20,232 bases of DNA from a virus. Positions 13,964 to 20,027 of the stretch are shown here, in pieces. A program made the position numbers and the translations under genes. The stretch spans positions 1 through 20,232 of the IMG/VR virus record IMGVR_UViG_3300035187_002411. The stretch is one strand, 5' to 3'. The first letter of the stretch is position 1; the number at the start of each line of letters is the position of its first letter. Under the pieces are notes generated by a model. The model ran no database searches and was not told the DNA's origin. It worked only from the letters and a program-made list of their open reading frames with translations.

Positions 13964-14563
13964 CTACGCCAGCGCCCGAATCGGCGTCGGCTTCGGCTCC
14001 AGCTCGTCGTCGAGCCGCTCGAGATCCTGCTCGGTCATCACCTCCCGCGCCCGTTGCCCCGGCGCCAGCTGATCAGCCACCCGGCGACACAACGTCGCCC
14101 GCTTCTTGGCCTCCGCGCTCTCGTGGTCCCGGATCGTCGCCGCCGCCAGCAGCTGCTCCTTCGTCATGTTCAGCAGCCGCATCGGCACGCCGTTCTCCGG
14201 GTGTCGCTCCATCCACCGCGCCCACGGCTTCTCATCGTTGCGCACCAACTCCACCAGGCGCTGGCGCCGCGCCGCCGTCAACCGCGTTCGCTCGTTCCCT
14301 TGGTGCTCGTCGATCTCCACCGCCACCTCGACCTTCTCGTTCGGCAGCGGCAGCACCGGCACCGCCCGTGGCTGGTGCCCGGTCATCGCCTCGATCGCGA
14401 AGAACTTCCACGCGTCGAACACGAACTCCTGGATGAACTGCCCGTCCGGCCCGAACGAGCGCATCGCCTCGTCCACCACCCGGTCGAGGCTCGCACCGTC
14501 CACCTCGAACTTCCGGTACGCCCACCCCACGAACTCCTCGATTCGCTTGAACTCGTGGCTCAC
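13964..14563 (-). CDS. Uncharacterised 199-residue protein
   Basis: I do not recognise a family. The start is set at GTG 14563, overlapping the RusA-like gene stop by four bases (GTGA); the longer reading in this frame only shadows that gene. The product is mainly helical and charged: an N-terminal helix EFKRIEEFVGWAYRKFEV, an acidic strand-like stretch KVEVAVEIDEH, a basic helix TRLTAARRQRLVELVRN, then NMTKEQLLAAATIRDHESAEA and a proline-rich tail. No signal peptide or membrane segment is visible. Its place between a junction resolvase and the 252-residue protein suggests DNA metabolism or a packaging-time role, but that is only context. Confidence 0.65.
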   Translation of the reverse strand: MSHEFKRIEEFVGWAYRKFEVDGASLDRVVDEAMRSFGPDGQFIQEFVFDAWKFFAIEAMTGHQPRAVPVLPLPNEKVEVAVEIDEHQGNERTRLTAARRQRLVELVRNDEKPWARWMERHPENGVPMRLLNMTKEQLLAAATIRDHESAEAKKRATLCRRVADQLAPGQRAREVMTEQDLERLDDELEPKPTPIRALA

Positions 14564-14955
14564 AGGTCCTGCTCCTCCGGCCAGAGCGTCACTACCGTCA
14601 CGCCCCGCCGCGTCACCCGATCGATCTCGACTCCGCGCACCCGGAATCGCCGATCGTCCACCCCCAGCGCCTGCGCCACCCCATCGAGCAGCGCCTTCGC
14701 CGAAGCCAGCGTGTTGTCTTCGTCGATCGTCCCCCGTCTCCCCGGCTCCCACGACACCGTCAGCCGGTAGCAAATCCGCCGCGCCTTCGCCAGCGCGTCC
14801 CGCCCGAGCGGGTCAGCCAGGAGCACTTCCCTCGTTGCCAGCGCCGCCGCCTGGTGCAGCGAGCGCGCCGCCTTCGCCTTGCGCGAGAAGTGCACCCGCG
14901 CATTCGGCGAGCACTCCCGCGGCGGCGTCATCGGCACCACCACCTCGATCACCAT
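14560..14955 (-). CDS. RusA-like Holliday junction resolvase
   Basis: The 131-residue product matches the RusA family of small dimeric endonucleases that cut four-way junctions, which phages use to resolve recombination and replication intermediates before packaging. The family hallmark is visible: after a basic N-terminal third, IDEDNTLASAKALLDG (Asp78, Asp80, Asn81, Lys87, Asp91) is followed by VDD (Asp100, Asp101), the metal-binding acidic residues, and a final beta hairpin with VTVVTLW. The N-terminal PNAR(V)HFSRK element corresponds to the usual P-x-x-x-N start. Length is normal. Its start overlaps the upstream zinc-ribbon-like gene by one base. Confidence 0.88.
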   Translation of the reverse strand: MVIEVVVPMTPPRECSPNARVHFSRKAKAARSLHQAAALATREVLLADPLGRDALAKARRICYRLTVSWEPGRRGTIDEDNTLASAKALLDGVAQALGVDDRRFRVRGVEIDRVTRRGVTVVTLWPEEQDL

Positions 14956-15170
14956 CAGCCGCGCAGCCGATACGGCACGCCGTCGTCATCGAGCGCCCAG
15001 CGCGTGTAGTTGCCCGCAACAGCATCGTCCGCGCTCGTCGCCTCGCCCCGCTCCTGGCACGCTTGGCACCAGTACGCCCGGCACCGTCGCGCCGTTCGCG
15101 CCGCATCCTCCAGAAACGCGCTGTCCGGCAACGACCTCGCGCACGAGTAGCACCGCAACGTCTGCATCAC
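14955..15170 (-). CDS. Small CxxC/CxxC (zinc-binding) protein
   Basis: The 71-residue protein carries Cys7-x2-Cys10 and Cys35-x2-Cys38, a four-cysteine set typical of a zinc ribbon, with a second-helix arginine patch (TARRCRAYW) between them. The C-terminal 25 residues are acidic to neutral with a G-x-Y-x-R-W motif. A similar cysteine layout occurs in small HNH-type and recombination-endonuclease-like phage proteins, but no catalytic HNH histidines are evident. The GTG at 15170 overlaps the upstream stop by four bases; the ATG at the next codon is equally possible. Function unknown. Confidence 0.7.
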   Translation of the reverse strand: MMQTLRCYSCARSLPDSAFLEDAARTARRCRAYWCQACQERGEATSADDAVAGNYTRWALDDDGVPYRLRG

Positions 15171-15427
15171 CGAGGCATCCCCTCCCTGACCTGAACCTCG
15201 CGAAGTAAGATCCTAATTGGCAAGAGATAGGCTTCGGCCAGCGCTCTTTGGACTTCTTCGGTGCCGTTGCGATAGGTCGCGGCGCTGGCGTTCATCAGAT
15301 CAATAACCTTCTGGGCGGTGGTCACGATCTCCCACGCTTCAGGGCATGCCTTCAGCCGATCAACGTCAGCGCGAACAAGAAACGCCGGCCAAACACCCGG
15401 GTAATGCTCGAACTTGAGATTGCTCAC
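15167..15427 (-). CDS. Uncharacterised 86-residue protein
   Basis: The start is GTG 15427, which overlaps the previous stop by four bases, so this short gene is easily missed inside a longer reading frame of another gene. The product begins SNLKFEHYPGVWPAFLV, then has helices (RLKACPEAWEIVTTAQKVI, NASAATYRNGTEEVQRALAEA) and ends in a basic IRILLREVQVREG strand. Composition here is lower in GC than in the surrounding genes. I cannot assign a family. Coupling to its neighbours suggests co-expression with the small early proteins. Confidence 0.65.
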   Translation of the reverse strand: MSNLKFEHYPGVWPAFLVRADVDRLKACPEAWEIVTTAQKVIDLMNASAATYRNGTEEVQRALAEAYLLPIRILLREVQVREGMPR

Positions 15428-15765
15428 ACCCGCTCCTCCCACACCGTCACCACATGCCGGAGCGCCACCCAGAACGCCATGCCGTGCTTCGTGTCTTCCA
15501 CCTCGACCCAGTCGCCGCGCACCCGGCACATCCGGAACTCGAACTGGTTGTTGCCGACGGCGATCAGCCGCACCTTGACCCGCTCCCGGTCCTCGTTGTC
15601 CGCATGCAAGTGCGCGTCGATCACCGGCGCCGGCCACTGCTGGCAGAAGTAGCAGAGCCCTGCAAACACCTCTTCCGGAGCCAGATCCACCCCGCACACC
15701 GGGCACGGAGGTGACACCACCGGCAGCCTCCCCGTCGTCACGTACTCGCCCCTCGCCTCAGTCAC
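15424..15765 (-). CDS. Small zinc-ribbon-containing protein
   Basis: The 113-residue product has Cys21-x2-Cys24 and Cys38-x2-Cys41 near the N-terminus (CPVC...CYFC), a zinc-ribbon pattern, followed by a beta-rich C-terminal half (RVKVRLIAVGNNQFEFRMC, WVEVEDTKHG, FWVALRHVVTVW). Such two-part small proteins are common in early phage operons and are often DNA- or protein-binding. Function is unknown. It overlaps its upstream and downstream neighbours by four bases each. Confidence 0.7.
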   Translation of the reverse strand: MTEARGEYVTTGRLPVVSPPCPVCGVDLAPEEVFAGLCYFCQQWPAPVIDAHLHADNEDRERVKVRLIAVGNNQFEFRMCRVRGDWVEVEDTKHGMAFWVALRHVVTVWEERV

Positions 15766-15959
15766 TGCGCCACCTCCTCAGCGAGCGCCAGCAACGCGTA
15801 CGCCAGCCGCCGCGCGCTCGGCGCATCGATCTCCATCGGGATCGCCAGCACCTCGCGCTCGTCCTCGATCTGCACCCGCACCAGCTCGCCGCCCTCCGCC
15901 AGGGCGACGCTCAACCGCAGGTCCTCCCACTCGTGGTGAATCGCAAACCGCTCGCTCAT
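15762..15959 (-). CDS. Uncharacterised 65-residue protein
   Basis: A short product I cannot name: MSERFAIHHEWEDLRLSVAL begins an alternating, beta-like first half with GGELVRVQIEDEREVLAIPM, followed by an Ala/Leu-rich helix (RRLAYALLALAEEVA). The pattern of a small beta sheet plus a final helix is consistent with a compact domain. The ATG overlaps the preceding stop (ATGA at 15956-15959), and the stop overlaps the next start, so the gene is part of a coupled string. Confidence 0.65.
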   Translation of the reverse strand: MSERFAIHHEWEDLRLSVALAEGGELVRVQIEDEREVLAIPMEIDAPSARRLAYALLALAEEVAQ

Positions 15960-16126
15960 GCCAACTCCCTCCGCAACCGCTCGATCCGCGCGTCCACCGA
16001 CTGGTACTCGCGGATCGCCGCCTCGTACTCCCGCTGCCCGCCCGGCACCAGCGGGTTCCGCTCCAGGAACCGGATCAACTCGTCCAACCGCACCAGCCGC
16101 GCCTCCAGCTTCACCAGCTCGATCAC
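15956..16126 (-). CDS. Small coiled-coil protein (56 residues)
   Basis: This short frame starts at GTG 16126, four bases overlapping the stop of the ParB-radical-SAM gene, and ends with a TGA overlapping the next ATG. The product is almost wholly helical and charged: VIELVKLEARLVRLDELIRF, then REYEAAIREYQSVDARIERL, with heptad-like leucines and isoleucines that suggest a two-helix coiled coil. Many phage operons carry such small helical proteins. Function unknown. The perfect fit between two overlapping neighbours supports it as a real gene despite its size. Confidence 0.65.
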   Translation of the reverse strand: MIELVKLEARLVRLDELIRFLERNPLVPGGQREYEAAIREYQSVDARIERLRRELA

Positions 16127-17664
16127 CGCTCTACCTCAGGCTCGCCATCAACCCACCCGGTATCAATCCCGTGCTCCGTTGTCACCTCGTCAAATCCGGG
16201 GTACTCCCGCCACCGATTGACAAAGTTCGGCTTCAGGTACACCTTGCAGCCCGCGTCGCGCGCCTGACGCAACAGATGCTCAAACCACTCGATCGGCGGG
16301 TTGAACTCCGGCGTCTGCGTCGACTTCGACGACCCGCCCACCACCACCCAGTCGAACATCTCAAGCGACGAAAAGGTCAGCCGTTCAAGCATCGGCTCGC
16401 AGCTCAGCCACTTCACGCCCGCCCGCACATCGCGGAACGACTTCTCGGCAATCTCGACCCGGAACTGCTTGTCGACCGTCGTGCCGACCCACGCGTTGTC
16501 CGGCCATTCCTGCTGCGACAACCGGCGCGGGAACTTGGTCAGAAACAGGAAGTTCCACTGCGGATTGCCGCGCACCTCGGCGAGCACGGCATCGATCCAC
16601 TCCTGCGGCACCCACTTGCCAAACAGGTCGGCCATGGAGCAGACGAAGACGTTCTTTTCGCCGAGGTTGGTCGCAGCTGCGGCCGGCACCTTCATGTGGC
16701 GCGCGGCATGCAGGCGGCCAGGCACGATCGCCGGCACAAAACCCTGCGGGTAGAAGCGCGCCGCGATGTCCCGCGCGTAGCAGTAGGGGCAGTTGTGCAG
16801 GCAGCCAGTGACCGGGTTCCACGTCCACAGCGCCCACTCGACGTTGTCGTTGGTCCGGTTGAACTGGGCAGCCGCTTCGGCCGGCGCCGCGGTCAGCAGC
16901 TGGTGACGCTGCCGATCGTCGAGCGCGGTCCACTCGGCGATCGTGTAGGCGCCGCGAACGGCCGCGCCGCCGACCTCGTCGATCGTGTACCGCTTGGTCT
17001 CCGGCAGCGCCTGCTGTGGCGTCGGCTTGACCGGCGGCTCGAACGTCGTCGCAGCCTCGACGGCGATCCGCTTGTTCTCGCGCACCTGGTCGTAGGCCGC
17101 CCGGATCGACGTCTCGCCGCGAGCCACCAGCTCAACCAGCTCCGGCTCGTCGGCAATCGCCACGATGCGCTCGATTTGAGCCTTAGATACCCCTACTACT
17201 TCGGCAACTTCTTGAGCCGTGTTCTTGCGATCAAAAACCTCCATGGAGGTTTTTGATTCTTGACTCTTGCGATCTCCGCCGCGTTGCCGCTTCATGCGCG
17301 CATAAATGTCCGGCACCAGCGTGACTAGCCGCGCCGGGTCAATGTTGCGCCGGTTCTTCTGTCGCTGGATCGCGTAAAGCACCGCGTCGTCTTCGTCGGC
17401 AAACTCGGTCTTGGCGACGTAGACCTGATCGAGGCCGGCCGCCTTCGCCGCCGCCAGGCGCGTGTGCCCGTCGACCACCACGTCGCGGCCGTGCCACAGC
17501 ACGATCGGCTCGGCGCGGTCGTACCCGTGCTCACGCATCGCCTCGGCGATCGCGTCGACCGTCAACGCGTGCACCGGCCAAATGTCAGCAAGCACCGGAT
17601 CGGTCTTGACATTGTCGATGTGCACCCAGCTTATCGTGATTGTTTGTCGCGTCGTATCTGCCAT
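16123..17664 (-). CDS. ParB/Srx-like domain fused to a radical-SAM (DUF5131, Gp37/Gp68) protein
   Basis: This 513-residue protein starts at ATG 17664, with GAGGTG upstream; a longer reading at 17715 is unlikely. Residues ~15-110 form a ParB/Srx-type domain with VVVDGHTRLAAAKAAGL (Asp65-Gly-His-Thr-Arg69 signature). A helix-turn-helix follows (TAQEVAEVVGVSKAQIERI, ~149-167), as in ParB proteins. From ~270 the protein is a DUF5131/Gp37-Gp68 homologue: WTWNPVTGCLHNCPYCYAR holds Cys288-x3-Cys292-x2-Cys295, the radical-SAM iron-sulfur motif, then FLFLTKFPRRL, WVGTTV, KWLSCEPM, DWVVVGG and a late KVYLKPN. Known: these phage proteins are uncharacterised enzymes, and ParB-like phage domains may be CTPase- or nuclease-like. 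Inferred: together they may modify a nucleic acid or nucleotide. The neighbours are an HNH and a TcmP-like gene. Confidence 0.85.
   Translation of the reverse strand: MADTTRQTITISWVHIDNVKTDPVLADIWPVHALTVDAIAEAMREHGYDRAEPIVLWHGRDVVVDGHTRLAAAKAAGLDQVYVAKTEFADEDDAVLYAIQRQKNRRNIDPARLVTLVPDIYARMKRQRGGDRKSQESKTSMEVFDRKNTAQEVAEVVGVSKAQIERIVAIADEPELVELVARGETSIRAAYDQVRENKRIAVEAATTFEPPVKPTPQQALPETKRYTIDEVGGAAVRGAYTIAEWTALDDRQRHQLLTAAPAEAAAQFNRTNDNVEWALWTWNPVTGCLHNCPYCYARDIAARFYPQGFVPAIVPGRLHAARHMKVPAAAATNLGEKNVFVCSMADLFGKWVPQEWIDAVLAEVRGNPQWNFLFLTKFPRRLSQQEWPDNAWVGTTVDKQFRVEIAEKSFRDVRAGVKWLSCEPMLERLTFSSLEMFDWVVVGGSSKSTQTPEFNPPIEWFEHLLRQARDAGCKVYLKPNFVNRWREYPGFDEVTTEHGIDTGWVDGEPEVER
17230..17257. repeat. 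Perfect 28-bp palindrome inside the ParB-radical-SAM gene
   Basis: Bases 17230-17257 read identically on both strands: the arm ATCAAAAACCTCCA is followed by its exact reverse complement, centred on CCATGG. It lies in the coding sequence for residues ~137-145, in the linker before the helix-turn-helix, within a patch of lower GC. The hairpin arms with A- and U-runs also look like a bidirectional intrinsic terminator. It is not the canonical parS sequence. Confidence 0.85.
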
Positions 17665-17672
17665 CACGCACC

Positions 17673-18041
17673 TCAGTCCGGCTTGTCGTGAATCTCGCAG
17701 TGGCAGTGGTGGCACACCGCAATCAGGTTCTCCGGCAGGTCAAACGTGCCCCACTTCGGATAGATCAGGTGATGAGGCTCAGTTGCTGGGGCAACCCGGC
17801 ATCGTTCGCACCAACCTCCTGATCGGGAGAAGACCTGCGCTCGGACCTTCCGGAACTCGGGATGACGGAGATACTCGCGGTAGGTTCGATACGGAGATGC
17901 AGGCCGACCGCTCTTTCTCTGCTCGTGAAAGCCGCCTTGAGTAACGCGTCCTCTTGATTCCCCTTGCTGTCCATCCAGTGAGCTCCAGCGGGGAAGCTCT
18001 TTCCGGCATTCGTCCAGTTCGACGCGACCCAGATCTGCCAC
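17673..18041 (-). CDS. HNH endonuclease-like protein
   Basis: The C-terminal ~75 residues are a clear HNH domain: helix RTYREYLRHPEFRKVRAQVF, Cys-x2-Cys (WCERC), the double histidine in PHHLIYPKWG, the Asn in LPENLIAVC, then Cys-x2-Cys (CHHC) and a final IHD. Such proteins are zinc-dependent nucleases, often mobile or packaging-associated. The start is unresolved: after the GTG at 18041 (GGGGGG eight bases upstream) there is no further ATG, GTG or TTG before the domain, so the N-terminal half overlaps the TcmP-like gene by ~277 bases. Alternatively the domain is reached by a frameshift from that gene. The stop lies nine bases before the next ATG. Confidence 0.75.
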   Translation of the reverse strand: MADLGRVELDECRKELPRWSSLDGQQGESRGRVTQGGFHEQRKSGRPASPYRTYREYLRHPEFRKVRAQVFSRSGGWCERCRVAPATEPHHLIYPKWGTFDLPENLIAVCHHCHCEIHDKPD

Positions 18042-18664
18042 TGCCACTTCCCCCCGATATCCCAAAAACACTTGAAGTACCGCTTGTTAATCCCACCCAA
18101 CACGCCAGGAAGCCGCTGGCCATCACGACGCTTAAACGAGGTCGCTCCCGTCGATATCGCAACGTCAATGCGCGAGCCCTTGAATCCAGAGGCAATCTGG
18201 TTGATCACCTCCACCGGAACATCAGCTCCATTCGGATCGGCAAGCACCAGGCCGTAGACAATCCCACGGTCGCCACGAACCTGCTGGATAACCGAACGCA
18301 CAGATTCAACGGTGCGCATGTGATCACCACCGACCACCGTGACGTTCGGATTCCTGCCGTAAAGTGAGTGCAAGCTCATCAGTTGCTCGGCGCCGACCTC
18401 GCAAAGAATCGCGTGATACGGCTCACCGAGGCGCTCGGCTTCGTCGATAAACAACTGCGGGCTTCCGATTGTTCCGTCCGGATAAACACCGCATCCAGCG
18501 TGCAGGTCGACATAGACAAACTTGGACAGCGTCTTCTCATGCGGGTATTTCCCTGCACGCAGGTTCTTCGTGAACGTGAGCGCCATCCCAAATAGCTTTC
18601 GCATTTCGACGTGCTTGTCGAGCGTCTTGCCGGACCGCCCGACCTGGTCGTTCTTCGTCACCAT
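17765..18664 (-). CDS. Three-Cys-motif partner (TcmP)-like protein
   Basis: The 299-residue product starts at ATG 18664, sharing one base with the helicase-loader stop and preceded by GAGGG. It resembles the TcmP family, a Rossmann-like protein usually encoded beside a three-Cys-motif radical-SAM partner. Motifs are KHVEMRKLFG near residue 17, FVYVDLHAGCGVYPDGTIGS (49-68; compare D-x-x-AG-x-G...GSP), ILCEVGAEQL after it, and LVLADPNGADVPVEVI, equivalent to the DP-x-G loop. The fusion protein two genes away carries the partner motif. The last ~60 residues overlap the HNH coding frame and look like its shadow, so the true C-terminus may be different. GC is about 55% here against ~72-80% in the next gene. 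Function unknown. Confidence 0.65.
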   Translation of the reverse strand: MVTKNDQVGRSGKTLDKHVEMRKLFGMALTFTKNLRAGKYPHEKTLSKFVYVDLHAGCGVYPDGTIGSPQLFIDEAERLGEPYHAILCEVGAEQLMSLHSLYGRNPNVTVVGGDHMRTVESVRSVIQQVRGDRGIVYGLVLADPNGADVPVEVINQIASGFKGSRIDVAISTGATSFKRRDGQRLPGVLGGINKRYFKCFWDIGGKWQWQIWVASNWTNAGKSFPAGAHWMDSKGNQEDALLKAAFTSRERAVGLHLRIEPTASISVIPSSGRSERRSSPDQEVGANDAGLPQQLSLIT

Positions 18665-19194
18665 CACTTCACCCTCTTCAGCGCCACCAAATCCGACGCC
18701 CCCGGCAGCCCCTTCAGCCCCCCGTCCGCCGCCTGCCCGCGCTTCACCAGCCCGCTCGACAGGTTCTTCCACGTCCACAGGAACTGCTCCCGCACCTCCG
18801 CTTGCTCCCCGAGGCAGATCAGCCGCCACGACATCGACGCCACCGCCGCCTCCGTGATCGGGTTCGCAAACACCGGCGCCTCCGCCTCCACCAGCTCCCG
18901 GTTCCGCATCACCGGCCCCCGGTTCCAGCCCACCCGCGCCGCTTCCTTGCGCACCTCCGCCCACGCCGCCTCCGCCAGGCCGTCCATCGGCCCGCCGGCC
19001 ACCGCCGCCTCCCGGATCTCCGAAATCGTCGGGAAGAACTTGGCCGTCCGGATCAGGCGGTACACCGCGTCCACCACCGCCGCCTCATCGAGGTCCGCCA
19101 GCTGCCGCGCGTACAACGCCAGCGTCGCCACCGGCACATCCCGCTGCGGAAACGCCGTCCGCAACTCCGCGAGCGCCTGCTTCAACGAGGTCAC
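18664..19194 (-). CDS. Helicase loader, G39P-like
   Basis: This 176-residue protein resembles the loader of the replicative helicase in SPP1-type phages (G39P). The N-terminal domain has the recognisable order: a helix starting SLKQALAELRTAFP, then VATLALYARQLADLDEAAV and a VYRLIRTAKFFPTISEIREA block, the FFPT-x-x-EI signature of the family. The C-terminal half is a more variable helical region with WNRGPVM and WTWKNLSSG. No helicase gene is visible in the window, so the protein may load a host DnaB or a helicase encoded elsewhere. The GTG start overlaps the initiator stop by four bases, giving the initiator-loader order seen in SPP1 genes 38-39. Confidence 0.8.
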   Translation of the reverse strand: MTSLKQALAELRTAFPQRDVPVATLALYARQLADLDEAAVVDAVYRLIRTAKFFPTISEIREAAVAGGPMDGLAEAAWAEVRKEAARVGWNRGPVMRNRELVEAEAPVFANPITEAAVASMSWRLICLGEQAEVREQFLWTWKNLSSGLVKRGQAADGGLKGLPGASDLVALKRVK

Positions 19195-20015
19195 GGCCCC
19201 ACCTCCACATCACCGCCGCCCGTCAGCCGGTCGAACTCCGCCCAGTAGTCCGCATCGGTCTGCTTTGAGCCGCGCTCGGCCTTCAGGTCCCGAGCCTTCC
19301 GCATCCAGTTCCGCCACGCCGCGGTCCAGTCCACGTGCGTCGTCCCCTTCGCCCGGTGCCAGTCGAGGAACCGCGCCGTCTCGTCCACCGTCTGCTGCGT
19401 CGTGAACCCCAGCGCCTCCGCCGCGTCGTAGTGCTCCGCATCGAGGTCAAAGTGCTTCGGCGCATTCATCCCCCGCTTCCCCTTCTCGATCGGCGTCACT
19501 TTTGCTGGCGCGACAGCGCCCATATCTCCTCTCTTCTCTTCTTCTCTCTTCTCTTCTTCTCTACTCTGGCCTCGCACATCGGACGCACGTGCGCTGTCGT
19601 GCGCGTCGTGTGCGCCATCTGTGCGCTGCACGTGCGCAACACGTTCGCTGTCTGTGCGCTGCACGTGTTGCGCACGTGCGTCGCGCATGCGCTGCGTGTT
19701 CGCATCGCGCCGCTGCTTGAGCCGCCCCGTGTACTCCGCCCAGTCGTGGATGTGGAGCCCGTCTTCCTTCATGTCAATGAACCCCGACTCGACGAGCGCC
19801 TGCACGAAGACTTCCGGATCGCCGTCGAACTCGGCAGCGAGCGCAATCTCATCGGCGCGAAAGCGGCCGAGGTAGCCGTCGTCGGCATAGTCGAGGCACC
19901 ACCACCACAGCAGGTGCAGGTTGCCGATCGCGGCCGACTTGCTGACGCCGAGCAGTCGCACCAGCCGCAACGTCTTCCAATGTCTCGCCAGCGACTGGTG
20001 CGACTGAATCCACAT
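19191..20015 (-). CDS. Replisome organizer / replication initiator
   Basis: The 274-residue product is a phage replication initiator of the replisome-organizer type. Residues ~1-95 form a winged-helix domain (WIQSHQSLARHWKTLRLVRL, LLWWWCLDYADDGYLG, ALVESGFIDMKEDGLHIHDW). A low-complexity linker (~103-164) has 11-residue repeats HVQRTD-x5 and two copies of KREEE. The C-terminal ~80 residues contain LDWHRAKGTTHVDWTAAWRNWMRKA, the DnaT/primosomal-type ssDNA-binding pattern (DW-x-A-x-W-R-NW). The linker DNA carries an 11-bp iteron array, which suggests the origin is inside the gene, as in lambda O and SPP1 gene 38. Its ATG follows a GGAGG site, 12 bases after the SSB stop. It lies next to a G39P-like loader. 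Confidence 0.85.
   Translation of the reverse strand: MWIQSHQSLARHWKTLRLVRLLGVSKSAAIGNLHLLWWWCLDYADDGYLGRFRADEIALAAEFDGDPEVFVQALVESGFIDMKEDGLHIHDWAEYTGRLKQRRDANTQRMRDARAQHVQRTDSERVAHVQRTDGAHDAHDSARASDVRGQSREEEKREEEKRGDMGAVAPAKVTPIEKGKRGMNAPKHFDLDAEHYDAAEALGFTTQQTVDETARFLDWHRAKGTTHVDWTAAWRNWMRKARDLKAERGSKQTDADYWAEFDRLTGGGDVEVGP
19525..19562. repeat. 38-base homopyrimidine/homopurine tract with a perfect 15-bp tandem repeat
   Basis: On the plus strand 19525-19562 contain only C and T (purines on the coding strand). The 15-mer CTCTTCTCTTCTTCT occurs twice in tandem (19531-19545 and 19546-19560) and encodes KREEE twice. The tract follows the iterons on the coding strand. Such asymmetric tracts can melt or form triplex DNA and neighbour iterons in the lambda origin. 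Confidence 0.85.
19589..19708 (+). repeat. 11-bp-phased iteron array inside the initiator gene (candidate replication origin)
   Basis: GTGCGC starts at 19589, 19599, 19610, 19621, 19632 and 19654; one-mismatch forms are at 19643 and 19698 (GTTCGC), 19676 (GTGCGT) and 19687 (ATGCGC), with a degenerate unit at 19665. After the first 10-base step every step is 11 bases, one helical turn, so all sites lie on one DNA face. The commonest full unit is GTGCGCTGCAC. Two 33-base supercopies give CTGTGCGCTGCACGTG at 19619 and 19652. Known: lambda O and similar initiators bind iterons in their own gene. Inferred: this is the phage origin. Confidence 0.8.
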
Positions 20016-20027
20016 CTCCGCGCCCTC

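Noticed and set aside
13124-14770. Long plus-strand open frame (548 codons)
   Set aside because: Arg/His/Leu/Pro-rich antisense shadow of the RusA-like, 199-residue and 252-residue genes; it also runs into the terminator hairpin.
17230-17257. Canonical parS site
   Set aside because: The dyad is perfect but does not contain the chromosomal parS core TGTTTCACGTGAAACA, so it cannot be called parS by sequence.
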